A stretch of 55,090 bases of DNA, taken from NCBI GenBank assembly GCA_910588435.1, contig CAJUPL010000009.1, positions 1 to 55,090 of the forward strand. The letters run 5' to 3'. Numbering within the stretch: position 1 is the first letter of the stretch; each line of letters begins with the position of its first letter. A model generated the notes under the pieces. That model was given only the letters and a program-made list of their open reading frames with translations, did no database searches and was not told the origin of the DNA. Of the stretch, positions 15,528 through 24,080 are shown piece by piece. Position numbers and translations under genes: made by a program. Source of the stretch: an uncultured Eggerthellaceae bacterium. Its GTDB lineage: Bacteria > Actinomycetota > Coriobacteriia > Coriobacteriales > Eggerthellaceae.

Positions 15528-17339
15528 ATGTTCATGCTGGGATGCGAAAAGGTCACTGTTGAGATGCCGTCCAAGACCGTCTTGGACGGCATCTCTGTTG
15601 GTGTGGACTCAGGGGAGCGGATCGGCATCGTCGGCCGCAACGGGGATGGGAAGTCAACCCTTCTGAACGTCCTCTCAAGTGCCCTTGAGCCTGATTCCGG
15701 GCGCGTGATCCGCACAGGCGGCGTCACCGTTGGCGTGCTGGCTCAATCAGATGACCTAGATGATGATGCCACGGTGCAGCAGTCAGTGGTGGGTGACGTC
15801 CCTGAATACGTCTGGGCGTCGGATGCCAAGATCCGTGCCATCTTTCAGAACCTGCTCGAAGACATCGAATGGGACCGGCGCGTGGGTGAGCTCTCAGGTG
15901 GCCAGCGTCGCCGTGTTGACCTAGCACGCGTGCTTGCGGGGGACTGGGATGTCCTCATGCTGGATGAGCCAACGAACCACCTGGACATCCGCGCCATCAC
16001 ATGGCTGGCATCCCATCTGAAGACCAGATGGCGCCAAGGTGCAGGCGCGCTTCTGGTGGTCACGCATGACAGATGGTTCCTGGATGAGGTCTGCAACAGC
16101 ATGTGGGAGGTCCACGCAGGACGCGTGATCCCGTTCGAAGGCGGCTTCTCCGCATACATCATGCAGCGCGTCGAGCGCGATCGCCTAGAGGCGCTGGCCG
16201 AACAGAAGCGCCAGAACGCCCTTCGCCGTGAGCTTGCGTGGCTCTCGCGCGGAGCGCGTGCGCGCGCCACCAAGCCCAAGTTCCATGTGGCAGCAGCCCG
16301 TGAGCTCATAGCTGATGTGCCGGAGCTTCGCGATGAGCTCCAGCTCAAGCGCATGGCCATGGCGCGCATCGGCAAGCAAGTGGTGGATATCCATCAAGCT
16401 ACTGTGTCATTCGGCAACCGCACCGTGCTCGACCAGGTGGAATGGATGATAGGGCCGGGGGATAGGATCGGCATCGTCGGCGGCAATGGGGCTGGCAAGA
16501 CCACCCTCTTGAAGCTGATAGAGGGCAAGCTCACGCCGAATGCAGGGCGCGTGAAGATCGGCCAGACGGTGCAGTTCGCCGTGCTCTCCCAGCACCTGGA
16601 CAACCTTGCAGAGTTCGAAGATGACGTGGTCAGGGTAGCCATATCGCGCTTCCCGCACCGCATCATGTTGGACGGCAAGGACACCTCCGCAACGGACTTG
16701 CTCGAGAAGCTAGGCTTCGGCAGGGCTGACCTGAATGAGCGGGTGGGAGACCTCTCTGGCGGCCAGAAGAGGCGCCTTGCGCTCATGATGATCTTGCTGG
16801 AGCAGCCGAACGTCCTCATCTTGGACGAGCCCGGCAATGACCTGGACATAGACATGCTGGCTGCCGTTGAGGACATGCTGGATGGCTGGCCAGGCACGCT
16901 GATCCTGGTCACGCATGACCGATATCTCATGGAGCGCGTCACGGATGACCAGTATGCGCTCCTGGGTGGCAAGCTCAAGCATCTGCCGCGCGGTGTGGAT
17001 GAGTACCTTGAGCTTGAGGCAGAGGCCCGCGAAGGGCGCTCCTCCACGCCATCTGCAAAGGCGGCAGAGGCCGCAGGCGCACCAGCTGAGGATGCTCCTG
17101 AGCAGCCCTTGCTTTCGAACGCGGAGAGGCATCGTCTGACCAAGCTGGTAGCCAGCCTGGAGCGGCGGATGGATACGGCGTCCACCAAGATAGAGGCTGC
17201 CAAAGAGGCTCTCCAAGGCACCGATCCAACCGATTTCCAAGCCTTGACCGCAGCACAGGCTGAGGTCACAGAGGCGGAGGCGGCGCTTGCGGCACTTGAA
17301 GAGGAGTGGCTGGAAGCATCAGAGCAGCTTGCTGTGTGA
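15528..17339 (+). CDS. ABC-F family ATPase
   Basis: 603 residues with two ATP-binding cassettes and no membrane domain. Cassette 1: Walker A GRNGDGKST (36-44), signature LSGGQRRRVDLARVL, Walker B LMLDEPTNHLD. Cassette 2: GGNGAGKTT, LSGGQKRRLALMMILL, LILDEPGNDLD (Gly and Asp replace the usual Thr and His of EPTNHLD). An interdomain linker and a C-terminal helical, Ala/Glu-rich region (about 515-603) resemble Uup-type proteins. ABC-F proteins act on the ribosome; a specific role or antibiotic-protection activity cannot be assigned. Leaderless start inferred. Confidence 0.88.
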   Translation: MFMLGCEKVTVEMPSKTVLDGISVGVDSGERIGIVGRNGDGKSTLLNVLSSALEPDSGRVIRTGGVTVGVLAQSDDLDDDATVQQSVVGDVPEYVWASDAKIRAIFQNLLEDIEWDRRVGELSGGQRRRVDLARVLAGDWDVLMLDEPTNHLDIRAITWLASHLKTRWRQGAGALLVVTHDRWFLDEVCNSMWEVHAGRVIPFEGGFSAYIMQRVERDRLEALAEQKRQNALRRELAWLSRGARARATKPKFHVAAARELIADVPELRDELQLKRMAMARIGKQVVDIHQATVSFGNRTVLDQVEWMIGPGDRIGIVGGNGAGKTTLLKLIEGKLTPNAGRVKIGQTVQFAVLSQHLDNLAEFEDDVVRVAISRFPHRIMLDGKDTSATDLLEKLGFGRADLNERVGDLSGGQKRRLALMMILLEQPNVLILDEPGNDLDIDMLAAVEDMLDGWPGTLILVTHDRYLMERVTDDQYALLGGKLKHLPRGVDEYLELEAEAREGRSSTPSAKAAEAAGAPAEDAPEQPLLSNAERHRLTKLVASLERRMDTASTKIEAAKEALQGTDPTDFQALTAAQAEVTEAEAALAALEEEWLEASEQLAV

Positions 17340-17373
17340 TACCATCCCCACAAAGCCCGGAAAGAAGGTCCAA

Positions 17374-17754
17374 TTGAAAGATCTCTCCACCTCTCATGAG
17401 GATTACCTTGAAGCCATCGTGATGATCGGCGGCACACAGGACAAGCCCGTTCGCGGCGTTGACGTGGCTGAGAAGATGGGGGTGTCGAAGACCTCCGTCA
17501 ACAAGGCCGTCGCCGTCCTCAAGGAGAAGGGGTTCGTCACGCAGCCCTATTACGGGGACATCACGCTCACGCAAGCGGGTGAGGAATATGGCAACAAGGT
17601 GCTGGACCGCCATCATGCGCTGACGAAGTTCTTCAACAAGGCGCTTGGCATAGATGCGAAGGTGGCTGAAGAGGAGGCTTGCAAGATGGAGCACGCCATC
17701 TCAGATGACTCCTTCGAGAAATGGCTTGCCTACATCAAGAAGCTGGATCTGTAG
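17374..17754 (+). CDS. DtxR/MntR-family metal-dependent regulator
   Basis: 126 residues: an N-terminal winged helix (DVAEKMGVSKTSVNKAVAVL as recognition region) and a dimerisation domain; the SH3-like third domain of DtxR is absent, as in MntR. Candidate metal ligands: Asp10, Glu13, His80, Cys103, Glu106 and His107. Asp10/Glu13 are like MntR, whereas Cys103-x-x-Glu-His is like DtxR, so the metal site looks hybrid. TTG start with AAAGAAGG upstream. It follows the ABC-F gene by 34 nt and lies 5 kb downstream of feoA; control of the feo operon is a reasonable inference. Confidence 0.85.
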   Translation: MKDLSTSHEDYLEAIVMIGGTQDKPVRGVDVAEKMGVSKTSVNKAVAVLKEKGFVTQPYYGDITLTQAGEEYGNKVLDRHHALTKFFNKALGIDAKVAEEEACKMEHAISDDSFEKWLAYIKKLDL

Positions 17755-17878
17755 CGGGCGTGAAGGGCGCGTCGGTTGCCGCTTCGCCCTTGAAATGCCA
17801 CCCTCAAAGATGTTACCCTGATGTTGCTTGATGACATGAACACACCAAAAACGAAGCAGATGCATCAGGAGATAACGC

Positions 17879-18775
17879 TTGTCTACTCCCTCTAGGATCA
17901 TTTCGTTCGATGAAGCGCGCAGGAACACGCGCGCAATCCCAAGAAGCACCCGGATGAGGATGGATGCTGCCCCTGCCAGGAACAAGGCTGCGGATGAGGC
18001 TCATCTGAGCAACGTCTTCAAGCTGGATTTCCAGGATGAGGCAGATCCTTCGGACATGACCGTGAGCTTCGATGCTTCCCCAAGGCAGGCCATCTTCTCA
18101 GGGGATGACCTTGAGGATGAGGCATCTGCTGAGAGCGCCGGGTCAGGCGGGGTCTTCTCCAAGCTGAAGGAAGCGCGCCGCCAGAAGAGCAAGGACAAGG
18201 CAGAGCGCGCATTCCAGAGGGCCTACGGCGGAGACGGCGCGCCAAGCAGCGCGGGCCCTAGGGCTGCGCTCTATACGGGAGACCTTGGCAGCGCGCAGAA
18301 GAAGGCAGGGCGCTTGCAAGAGAGCAGCCAAGCTGGAATGCCGTTCGCCATGCCGTCCTTCCTGCAGGCCGTGAAGCTCCCGAAGCTCTCCCACAGGATG
18401 AAGCGCAACACGGCAGCCATCGCCTTCACGCTGATCGCTGTCATGCTGGCTGGCTCCATCTACACGCCGGCGCAGCAGTACTACCAACAGGTCCGCGAGC
18501 GTGACCGCTTGGCCGCGGAATACACGGCCGTTCAGGAGCGCAATGACTCCTTGCAGGCGATGGTGGACCGCCTCTCAACGGATGAGGGGCTTGAGGACAA
18601 GGCGCACGCCGAATTCGGTTACGTGAAGCCTGATGAGCGGTCCGCCAGCGTGATCGGCATGGAGGCGGATACCTCCCTTGACTTCAAGGCGAACGTGGCA
18701 CCCGGCAGCGTGCCGGCTCCGGAGACGTGGTATTCGAAGGTGCTGGACCTCTTCTTCCTGTATGACCGCGGCTAG
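17879..18775 (+). CDS. FtsB/DivIC-like septum formation initiator
   Basis: 298 residues. A long, charged, low-complexity cytosolic N-terminus (1-175) precedes one membrane helix (about 180-200) and an extracytosolic coiled coil (about 203-235) with a conserved FtsB/DivIC-like tail (GYVKPDER). Family members bridge FtsL and FtsQ/DivIB in the divisome. The cytosolic region is much longer than in classical FtsB (about 100 residues). TTG start at 17879 with AGGAG upstream. Followed by ppx and a polyprenyl synthase gene, as in other actinobacteria. Confidence 0.75.
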   Translation: MSTPSRIISFDEARRNTRAIPRSTRMRMDAAPARNKAADEAHLSNVFKLDFQDEADPSDMTVSFDASPRQAIFSGDDLEDEASAESAGSGGVFSKLKEARRQKSKDKAERAFQRAYGGDGAPSSAGPRAALYTGDLGSAQKKAGRLQESSQAGMPFAMPSFLQAVKLPKLSHRMKRNTAAIAFTLIAVMLAGSIYTPAQQYYQQVRERDRLAAEYTAVQERNDSLQAMVDRLSTDEGLEDKAHAEFGYVKPDERSASVIGMEADTSLDFKANVAPGSVPAPETWYSKVLDLFFLYDRG

Positions 18776-18796
18776 GCCGCGCTCTTTGAGCTTGAC

Positions 18797-19744
18797 ATGC
18801 GCTTAGCCGCCATAGACATAGGCACCGTCACCAGCCGCCTCCTCGTGGCGGACGCAACGCTTGCGAACATGACCGTGCTGGCCAAGGACTATGAGGTCAC
18901 GAACCTGGGCGAGGGGATAGACGCATCCGGGCGTCTGACGAAGGCTGCCATCAAGCGCGTGGCAGACGCTGTTGACAGGTTCATCAGCCTCCGTGATTCC
19001 TTTGCCACACCTGATGAGCCCCAGATCCCAACCATGTGCGTGTCCACGTCAGCTGCGCGGGATGCTGAGAACTCGGGCGAGTTCGCGGACATGCTAGCAG
19101 CGCGCGGAGTGCGCGTGGAGGTCATAAGCGGGGATGCGGAAGCGTCGCTCACATTCGCTGGTGCTTCGAGCGCTTGTGCTTCAGGCGCGGATGTTGCCGT
19201 GATAGACGTTGGAGGTGGCTCCACTGAGGTCTCCTTCGGGCAAGCGGGGGAGGGCATCCAAGCGGCGCGCTCCTTTGACATAGGCTGCCGTCGCATGACA
19301 GAGCGCTTCCTGCTCACAGACCCACCCACCGCAACAGAGCTCCAGCAGGCAAGCGCTTGGGCGCGAGGACAGTTCGAAGGCTGGGCGGAGGGCCAGGAGC
19401 TGGCGCGCACCCCGCGTGAGCTGATAGCCGTTGCGGGCACGGCCACCAGCGCTATCAGCATGTGGAAGAAGATGGCTGAATATGATGCCAACCAGGTTCA
19501 CGGCGCATCCATGAGCTTGGACGCGCTTGAGGGCTTGAGGGATGAGCTTGCTGGCATGACCGAGCAAGAGCGGGAGCACGTGGTGGGGCTTGATCCGCGC
19601 CGCGCGCCCGTGATAGTGGCGGGGCTGGTGATACTCTCAGAAGCCATGCGCGCGTTCGATATGCACCGCTTCACCGCAAGCGAATCTGACATCCTGCAAG
19701 GCATGATATCATTCATGCTCAAGAATCACGTTCGTGCGTCATGA
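18797..19744 (+). CDS. Ppx/GppA-family phosphatase
   Basis: 315 residues with the actin-like ATPase fold of exopolyphosphatases and pppGpp phosphohydrolases: N-terminal AAIDIGTVTSRLL phosphate loop and VIDVGGGSTEVSF (about 135-148). The C-terminal HD-like domain of E. coli Ppx is missing, as in short actinobacterial forms. It hydrolyses polyphosphate or (p)ppGpp; which one is not decidable here. No strong Shine-Dalgarno; its stop overlaps the next gene's ATG (ATGA), so the two are coupled. Confidence 0.88.
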   Translation: MRLAAIDIGTVTSRLLVADATLANMTVLAKDYEVTNLGEGIDASGRLTKAAIKRVADAVDRFISLRDSFATPDEPQIPTMCVSTSAARDAENSGEFADMLAARGVRVEVISGDAEASLTFAGASSACASGADVAVIDVGGGSTEVSFGQAGEGIQAARSFDIGCRRMTERFLLTDPPTATELQQASAWARGQFEGWAEGQELARTPRELIAVAGTATSAISMWKKMAEYDANQVHGASMSLDALEGLRDELAGMTEQEREHVVGLDPRRAPVIVAGLVILSEAMRAFDMHRFTASESDILQGMISFMLKNHVRAS

Positions 19745-20811
19745 AGTCAGGGGACATGGAAACCATCACTGAGATCCTCGGTTCTGTAAAGCAACAGCCA
19801 ACGACATTCGAAGAGTACCTGGACTGCTACGCCAATCGCGTTGGCGGCCTGATAAACAGCTACATCCCGTCAGGTTCGCATCCTGATATGGACAAGTACC
19901 TCTACAGCCCGCTTCGCGAATACTCTGAGAACGGCGGGAAGCGCCACCGTCCGCTGATCTGCTTTGCGGCGTGCCTGGCGGTTGGCGGGAATGCTGATCT
20001 GGCCACCTCTGCTGCTGCGGCCATAGAGCACTTCCACACGGCGGCGCTGATCCATGATGACATCGCCGATGAGGCGGAGCTTCGCCGCGGCGTTCCATGC
20101 TTGCATCTGACGGAGGGGCTGGGGCTTGCCATCAACATGGGGGACCTGGCGCTCTCTCTTGTGAATGGCACCGTGATGCGCGATCCGGCCCTTGATGATG
20201 CCACGAAGGTGCGCGTCGTGACGGAGCTTGTGGAGATGACGCGCCGTACCGTTGAGGGTCAGGCGCTTGACATAGGTTGGGCGCGGGACGGGCGATATGA
20301 CATCACGCCTGAGGATTACCTTGAGATGGCGCTGCATAAGACCGCGCACTATTCAGGCGCTGTCCCCTTGGCCATAGGTGCCATCATCGGTGGCGGGACG
20401 GAGGCTGAGATCGAGGCCCTTCGCAATTACGGGCTTGATACTGGCCTTGCGTTCCAGATCCAGGATGACCTCTTGAACCTGGTCGGCCGCGAAGAGAGCA
20501 CCAAGAAGGACTTCCGCAATGACATCACTGAGGGCAAGCGCACGCTCGTCGTGGTGCATGCGCTTGGTGCCCTTGAGGGGGAAGAGCGGGAGCGCTTGAT
20601 AGAGATACTGTCTTCCAGGCCGAAGGACCCAGAGGTCTTGGCGGAGGCCGTGCAGCTCATGGAGAGCGCGGGCAGCATAGACTATGCACGCTCATACGCT
20701 GAGAACTTGACATCCATCGCGAAGGGGCGCCTGAATGAGGTGCTCGAGCCTTCGGATGCGCGGGATATGCTGGAGTCCATGGCGGACTGGTTCGTGAACC
20801 GTCTGGCTTGA
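19741..20811 (+). CDS. Polyprenyl diphosphate synthase (trans-type)
   Basis: 356 residues. First Asp-rich motif DDIAD and second motif QDDLLN are present, the latter with Asn instead of the usual final Asp. It elongates prenyl diphosphates with isopentenyl diphosphate, for quinones or carrier lipids; product length is unknown. Overlaps the ppx/gppA gene by 4 nt; ATG at 19756 is an alternative start. Confidence 0.87.
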   Translation: MKSGDMETITEILGSVKQQPTTFEEYLDCYANRVGGLINSYIPSGSHPDMDKYLYSPLREYSENGGKRHRPLICFAACLAVGGNADLATSAAAAIEHFHTAALIHDDIADEAELRRGVPCLHLTEGLGLAINMGDLALSLVNGTVMRDPALDDATKVRVVTELVEMTRRTVEGQALDIGWARDGRYDITPEDYLEMALHKTAHYSGAVPLAIGAIIGGGTEAEIEALRNYGLDTGLAFQIQDDLLNLVGREESTKKDFRNDITEGKRTLVVVHALGALEGEERERLIEILSSRPKDPEVLAEAVQLMESAGSIDYARSYAENLTSIAKGRLNEVLEPSDARDMLESMADWFVNRLA

Positions 20812-20824
20812 GGGCGTTGATAGC

Positions 20825-21715
20825 ATGAAGGCCATCAAACAGGGCAGCAAGAAGGCAGCGGTAGAGGACGTCCAGCAGCGCCTGGCGCTTTTGGGACTGC
20901 TTCCCGCGGAAGGCGTGGACGGCGTCTTCGGGGATGTGACAGTGTCTGCGGTCCGTGCGTTCTGCCAGGCATTCGGGCTTGACGTTCGCGATGAAGTGGA
21001 CGAAGAGGTCTGGCAAGAGCTGGTGGATGCCTCATACAGCCTTGGTGACAGGACGCTCTACCTTCGCATGCCGAATTTCCAGGGTCATGATGTGGAAGAG
21101 CTGCAGCAGGCGCTTGGGGCATTGGGCTTCCTGATCGGCGGCGAGGATGGCGTCTTCGGTGCGCACACAGAGGATGCGCTCCGCAAGTTCCAGATGAACC
21201 TGGGGCTTCCGTCTGATGGCATCGCCGGCGCGTACACGTTCACCGCGCTTCGCAACTTGCAGCATTCGTGGGCTGGGAAAGGGTCGCTCTCTCAGGGGAG
21301 GCGGCATCTCGGTTTCGCGCGAGCGGCAGACGTGCTGGAAGAGAACGCGCTTTGCCTCTTCGGCATGACGGACTTCACGCGCTCTGTGGCGTCCCGCATG
21401 TCGAACTTGGCGCTTGCCACCAACCCTGCAAGCAGGATCGTCAGCGCTGATAGCCTCTCTGTTGAGCCGGACGCGTCCATGGTGCTGGTGCAGATAGCCA
21501 TGAAGGCCGAGGGGGACGGCGTGCCTACGGTCACATACATAGATGATGATTCCCTGTCAGTGCGCCTTTCTGGCGCGCTCCAGAGCGCTCATAGCATGGA
21601 GCCTGTTCGCATCAGGATAGTGGTCCCGGGTGAGAGCTGGGACGGCGCAGGCGAGGACCGCAGCGCGCAGCATTTCGCCATCACGCTCCTGGATGCGCTC
21701 TGCGCCGCGTTGTAA
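20825..21715 (+). CDS. Tandem peptidoglycan-binding-domain protein
   Basis: 296 residues with two PG_binding_1 repeats (about 3-65 and 80-140; VDGVFGDVT and EDGVFGAHT are equivalent turns). The remaining about 130 residues lack the zinc ligands of amidase families, so no catalytic domain is recognised. There is no signal peptide, which is odd for a wall-binding protein and recalls cytosolic CwlM-like regulators; that comparison is only a suggestion. Thirteen nt after the polyprenyl synthase gene and probably in the same operon. Confidence 0.65.
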   Translation: MKAIKQGSKKAAVEDVQQRLALLGLLPAEGVDGVFGDVTVSAVRAFCQAFGLDVRDEVDEEVWQELVDASYSLGDRTLYLRMPNFQGHDVEELQQALGALGFLIGGEDGVFGAHTEDALRKFQMNLGLPSDGIAGAYTFTALRNLQHSWAGKGSLSQGRRHLGFARAADVLEENALCLFGMTDFTRSVASRMSNLALATNPASRIVSADSLSVEPDASMVLVQIAMKAEGDGVPTVTYIDDDSLSVRLSGALQSAHSMEPVRIRIVVPGESWDGAGEDRSAQHFAITLLDALCAAL

Positions 21716-21740
21716 CCCGGCCTGCAGCATTTGCATCCTT

Positions 21741-21872
21741 GCTGCCCCCAAAAGGCTTACAGGATATATGCACGTAGTGCATATATCCTGCTTCATTCAT
21801 AACGGCCTTTAACATCCCGCATGTCGCTCACGCTCATGCGGAATGTAGCGGCCTTGGTGGCCTCCGGCCACC
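21741..21872. repeat. Module A structured repeat, copy 3
   Basis: GCTGCCCC lead, then a hairpin AGGATATATGCA/TGCATATATCCT, CTTCATTCAT, ACGGCCTTTAAC, CCGCAT/ATGCGG with a 13-nt loop, GTAGCGGCCTTG and a GGTGGCC/GGCCACC hairpin. Both variable stems differ from those of copies 1 and 2. The rest of 21873-22006 holds degenerate module C fragments. Confidence 0.7.
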
Positions 21873-22006
21873 TTCTGTGGCTTTGTGGGTCAGGCAAGAT
21901 GTTCCTGTCCACATCATTGTTCCGGGTGTTCTTGCCCTGTCGGCAAGTTACGCTGTGCTCTCATCCTCGCTTCGCTCATCGCTCAGCTCGGATTCCCGCA
22001 CAGCTG

Positions 22007-22215
22007 CGTCCGCAATGCGAACGCCCACAAGGAATGGGCAGCACCCCCCCCATGAGTGGGCGCTTGCATTGCACCCCTGTCTTGTGGGCGCTTGCATTGC
22101 AAGCGCAGCATTGCGCTAGCAATGCGTAACTTGCCCGATAGGGCAAGAGCACCCGGCATCCAGCAACTGGTCAGGCAACCTGGCCTGTCGCAAAACAACG
22201 ATCCGGGCATTTCGA
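22007..22215. repeat. Module C structured repeat, copy 3
   Basis: A reversed first hairpin (CTGCGTCCGCA...CGCCCAC, 22009-22030), a partial GTGGGCGCTTGC, then a full unit: GCGCTTGC/GCAAGCGC, GCATTGC/GCAATGC with loop GCTA, CTTGCCC/GGGCAAG with loop GATA, CACCCGG with downstream CCGGGC, and CAGGC/GCCTG. Located between the peptidoglycan-binding gene and the sortase gene. Confidence 0.7.
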
Positions 22216-22224
22216 GTTCGTGCC

Positions 22225-22292
22225 AAATTATGACCTCTCAGGTCAATGACAATTCCCCGTGCTTAATGTCATTGACCTTCTGGGTCATATAT
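22225..22292. repeat. TGTCATTGACC palindrome, copy 3
   Basis: AATTATGACC-CTCTCA-like spacer-GGTCAATGACA, loop with CCCCGTGC, TGTCATTGACC and GGTCATATAT. Lies 150 nt upstream of the sortase start. Confidence 0.75.
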
Positions 22293-22410
22293 AGGATCGC
22301 AGCCTTCTCATGGGAACCTGCATTCCCAGCAACGCCTGTTCAACGGCTCACACACCCAAGCTCAACGCATTCGCGACGCTCTCCCGCAAAGAGCTGCAGG
22401 AGCGTAATCT

Positions 22411-22441
22411 CCTCCTCATGAAATGGCGTTCCATGAGGAGG
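22411..22441 (+). promoter_or_regulatory. Hairpin sequestering the sortase ribosome-binding site
   Basis: CCTCCTCATG (22411-22420) is perfectly complementary to CATGAGGAGG (22432-22441), with an 11-nt loop. The right arm contains the AGGAGG Shine-Dalgarno sequence of the sortase, whose ATG is at 22448. In RNA this would hide the ribosome-binding site. A thermosensor or protein- or RNA-controlled switch is possible. Confidence 0.6.
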
Positions 22442-22447
22442 TGCGCA

Positions 22448-23170
22448 ATGCGAAAACGGACGAAGGCACTGACGGCTGTGGGCGCGTGCGCCCTTTGCGT
22501 GGCCATGCTAGGAGGGGCTGCATATGCGGCTGTCCCCTCGTATCTTGAAGCCCAGCATGAGGTTGCGGTCCAGGAAGCTCAAGCGGATGAGCGCACCTAT
22601 GATGAGGCGTTCGCGAATGCATATGTGGCCTCCGCTATGGCGCTCGAGCTCTGCGGGCGTGACGCCAGCGGCAATGACATAGCAGCTGAGACGCAGAGCC
22701 CGTCAGTGACAGCCGGGACCTCGCATCAGATCGTGAGCGCGGCGGATCAGGCCGACCAAAGCCAGCTTCCACAAGGCGCTACAGAGGCTGCGGGCATCCC
22801 GGCGGATTCGCTCGTCATCTTCAACAACGTGATCCCTTATGTTGAAGCCTTCGACGCGCCTCGCGCGCCGGACTCAACAGCCGGGCTTTGGAAGGGCTCT
22901 GACCTCACGACTGATGGCGGCTGGGGCTATTTCATCGGTCACCATCCAGGAGTGTTCAACTGCGTGATGTATCTGCAGAACGGGGACCAGATCCAAGTGG
23001 TGGACAGCAACGGCAACGCGCGCACCTACACCGTGTTCGCAGTGTATGACGTCCCTGATGACACGCAGTGGGGAGAGATATCCAAGGAGATCACAAGCCA
23101 CGGTGAGTCCATCACCTTGCAGACCTGCTACGGAGACCATGAGACTTATAGGATAGTGGAGGCAGCATGA
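22448..23170 (+). CDS. Sortase-family transpeptidase
   Basis: 240 residues with an N-terminal signal anchor (about 7-28), a linker and a sortase beta-barrel. The candidate triad is His165 (or His166) in GHHPG, Cys227 in TLQTCYG and Arg235. Sortases join proteins carrying an LPxTG-like signal to the wall or to pili. No LPxTG-type substrate was found in this window, so this looks like a housekeeping or orphan sortase; class cannot be fixed. Start chosen by AGGAGGTG 5 nt before the ATG. The ribosome-binding site lies in a perfect hairpin. Confidence 0.82.
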   Translation: MRKRTKALTAVGACALCVAMLGGAAYAAVPSYLEAQHEVAVQEAQADERTYDEAFANAYVASAMALELCGRDASGNDIAAETQSPSVTAGTSHQIVSAADQADQSQLPQGATEAAGIPADSLVIFNNVIPYVEAFDAPRAPDSTAGLWKGSDLTTDGGWGYFIGHHPGVFNCVMYLQNGDQIQVVDSNGNARTYTVFAVYDVPDDTQWGEISKEITSHGESITLQTCYGDHETYRIVEAA

Positions 23171-23174
23171 GCCT

Positions 23175-23180
23175 TATAAT
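23175..23180 (+). promoter_or_regulatory. -10 element (TATAAT) of a leaderless rsmI transcript
   Basis: Consensus TATAAT ends 6 nt before the ATG at 23187, placing the expected transcription start on the start codon; no Shine-Dalgarno is present. Confidence 0.55.
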
Positions 23181-23186
23181 CCAAGC

Positions 23187-24080
23187 ATGGCTGGAATTGG
23201 TAAGCTGAGCATAGTGCCCACGCCCATAGGGAACTTGGGCGACATCACACTGAGAGCGGTGGACACGCTGCGGGCGGCGGATGCAGTATTTTGCGAAGAC
23301 ACCCGCGTGACTGGCAAGCTCATGTCCCATCTTGGGATCCATCGCCCGCTCCACAGGCTTGACGAGAACACCATCCGCCAGAAGTCCGACGCGGTCCTTG
23401 ATCGCTTGAGCGCCGGTGAGGCCATAGCGTACTGCTCGGACGCCGGAATGCCCGGGGTGTCGGATCCCGGGATGCACCTCATCGCGAAGGCGCGGCAAGC
23501 GGGCTTTGACGTTGAAGTGCTCCCTGGGGCGTCTGCCGCGGTGACGGCATTCGTGAACGCCGGCTTCCAAGCGCCCAGCTTCTATTTCGGCGGCTTCTTG
23601 CCACGCAAGGCATCAGAGCGGGAGCGCCTGTTCGACACCATTCGCAGCCTCCCCGCGCAGCTGATCTTCTATGAGAGCCCGCACAGATTGAATGCGTCCA
23701 TGCAAGACGTCGCGAACGCGTTCCCTGACCGGGAGGTTTGCATCTGTCGTGAGCTCACCAAGCTGCATGAAGAGGTCCTTTGCGGAAGCGCCGTCAAGCT
23801 TGCTCAGGATATGGACGCGCGCGCTGCGAACGGGTCCATCAAGGGTGAGATCGTCATCGTCGTGGACGCGCCGTCTTCTGCAGAGCAGCCGCAGGCAACT
23901 GAGGCGGACGCCAAGGAGAGGGCGGCTCAGCTAGTGGGTGAGGGCATGCGCGCGAAGGATGTGGCGCGTGCGCTGGAGGCGGAGCTTGGCATACCAAAGA
24001 ATGCAGGTTATGACATGGCGCTTGCTGCGAAGGATGGCCTTGAGGGCGCTGCCCACCCAGATGAGGGCTGCACCAGTTGA
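23187..24080 (+). CDS. rsmI: 16S rRNA (cytidine(1402)-2'-O)-methyltransferase
   Basis: 297 residues of the tetrapyrrole-methylase fold. Motifs: VPTPIGNLGDITLRA at the N-terminus, CEDTRVTGKL, CSDAGMPGVSDPG and LPGASA in the SAM site, and FYESPHRL. It methylates C1402 in the decoding region of 16S rRNA. The C-terminal helical domain is present. A leaderless start is inferred. The TGA stop overlaps a TTG start of the next gene. Confidence 0.93.
   Translation: MAGIGKLSIVPTPIGNLGDITLRAVDTLRAADAVFCEDTRVTGKLMSHLGIHRPLHRLDENTIRQKSDAVLDRLSAGEAIAYCSDAGMPGVSDPGMHLIAKARQAGFDVEVLPGASAAVTAFVNAGFQAPSFYFGGFLPRKASERERLFDTIRSLPAQLIFYESPHRLNASMQDVANAFPDREVCICRELTKLHEEVLCGSAVKLAQDMDARAANGSIKGEIVIVVDAPSSAEQPQATEADAKERAAQLVGEGMRAKDVARALEAELGIPKNAGYDMALAAKDGLEGAAHPDEGCTS

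Noticed and set aside
17760..17795. Terminator after the DtxR-type gene
   Set aside because: AAGGGCG and CGCCCTT can pair but there is no T tract and the stem is short.
22310..22447. N-terminal extension of the sortase
   Set aside because: It spans the hairpin and lacks a ribosome-binding site; the signal anchor begins right after ATG 22448.
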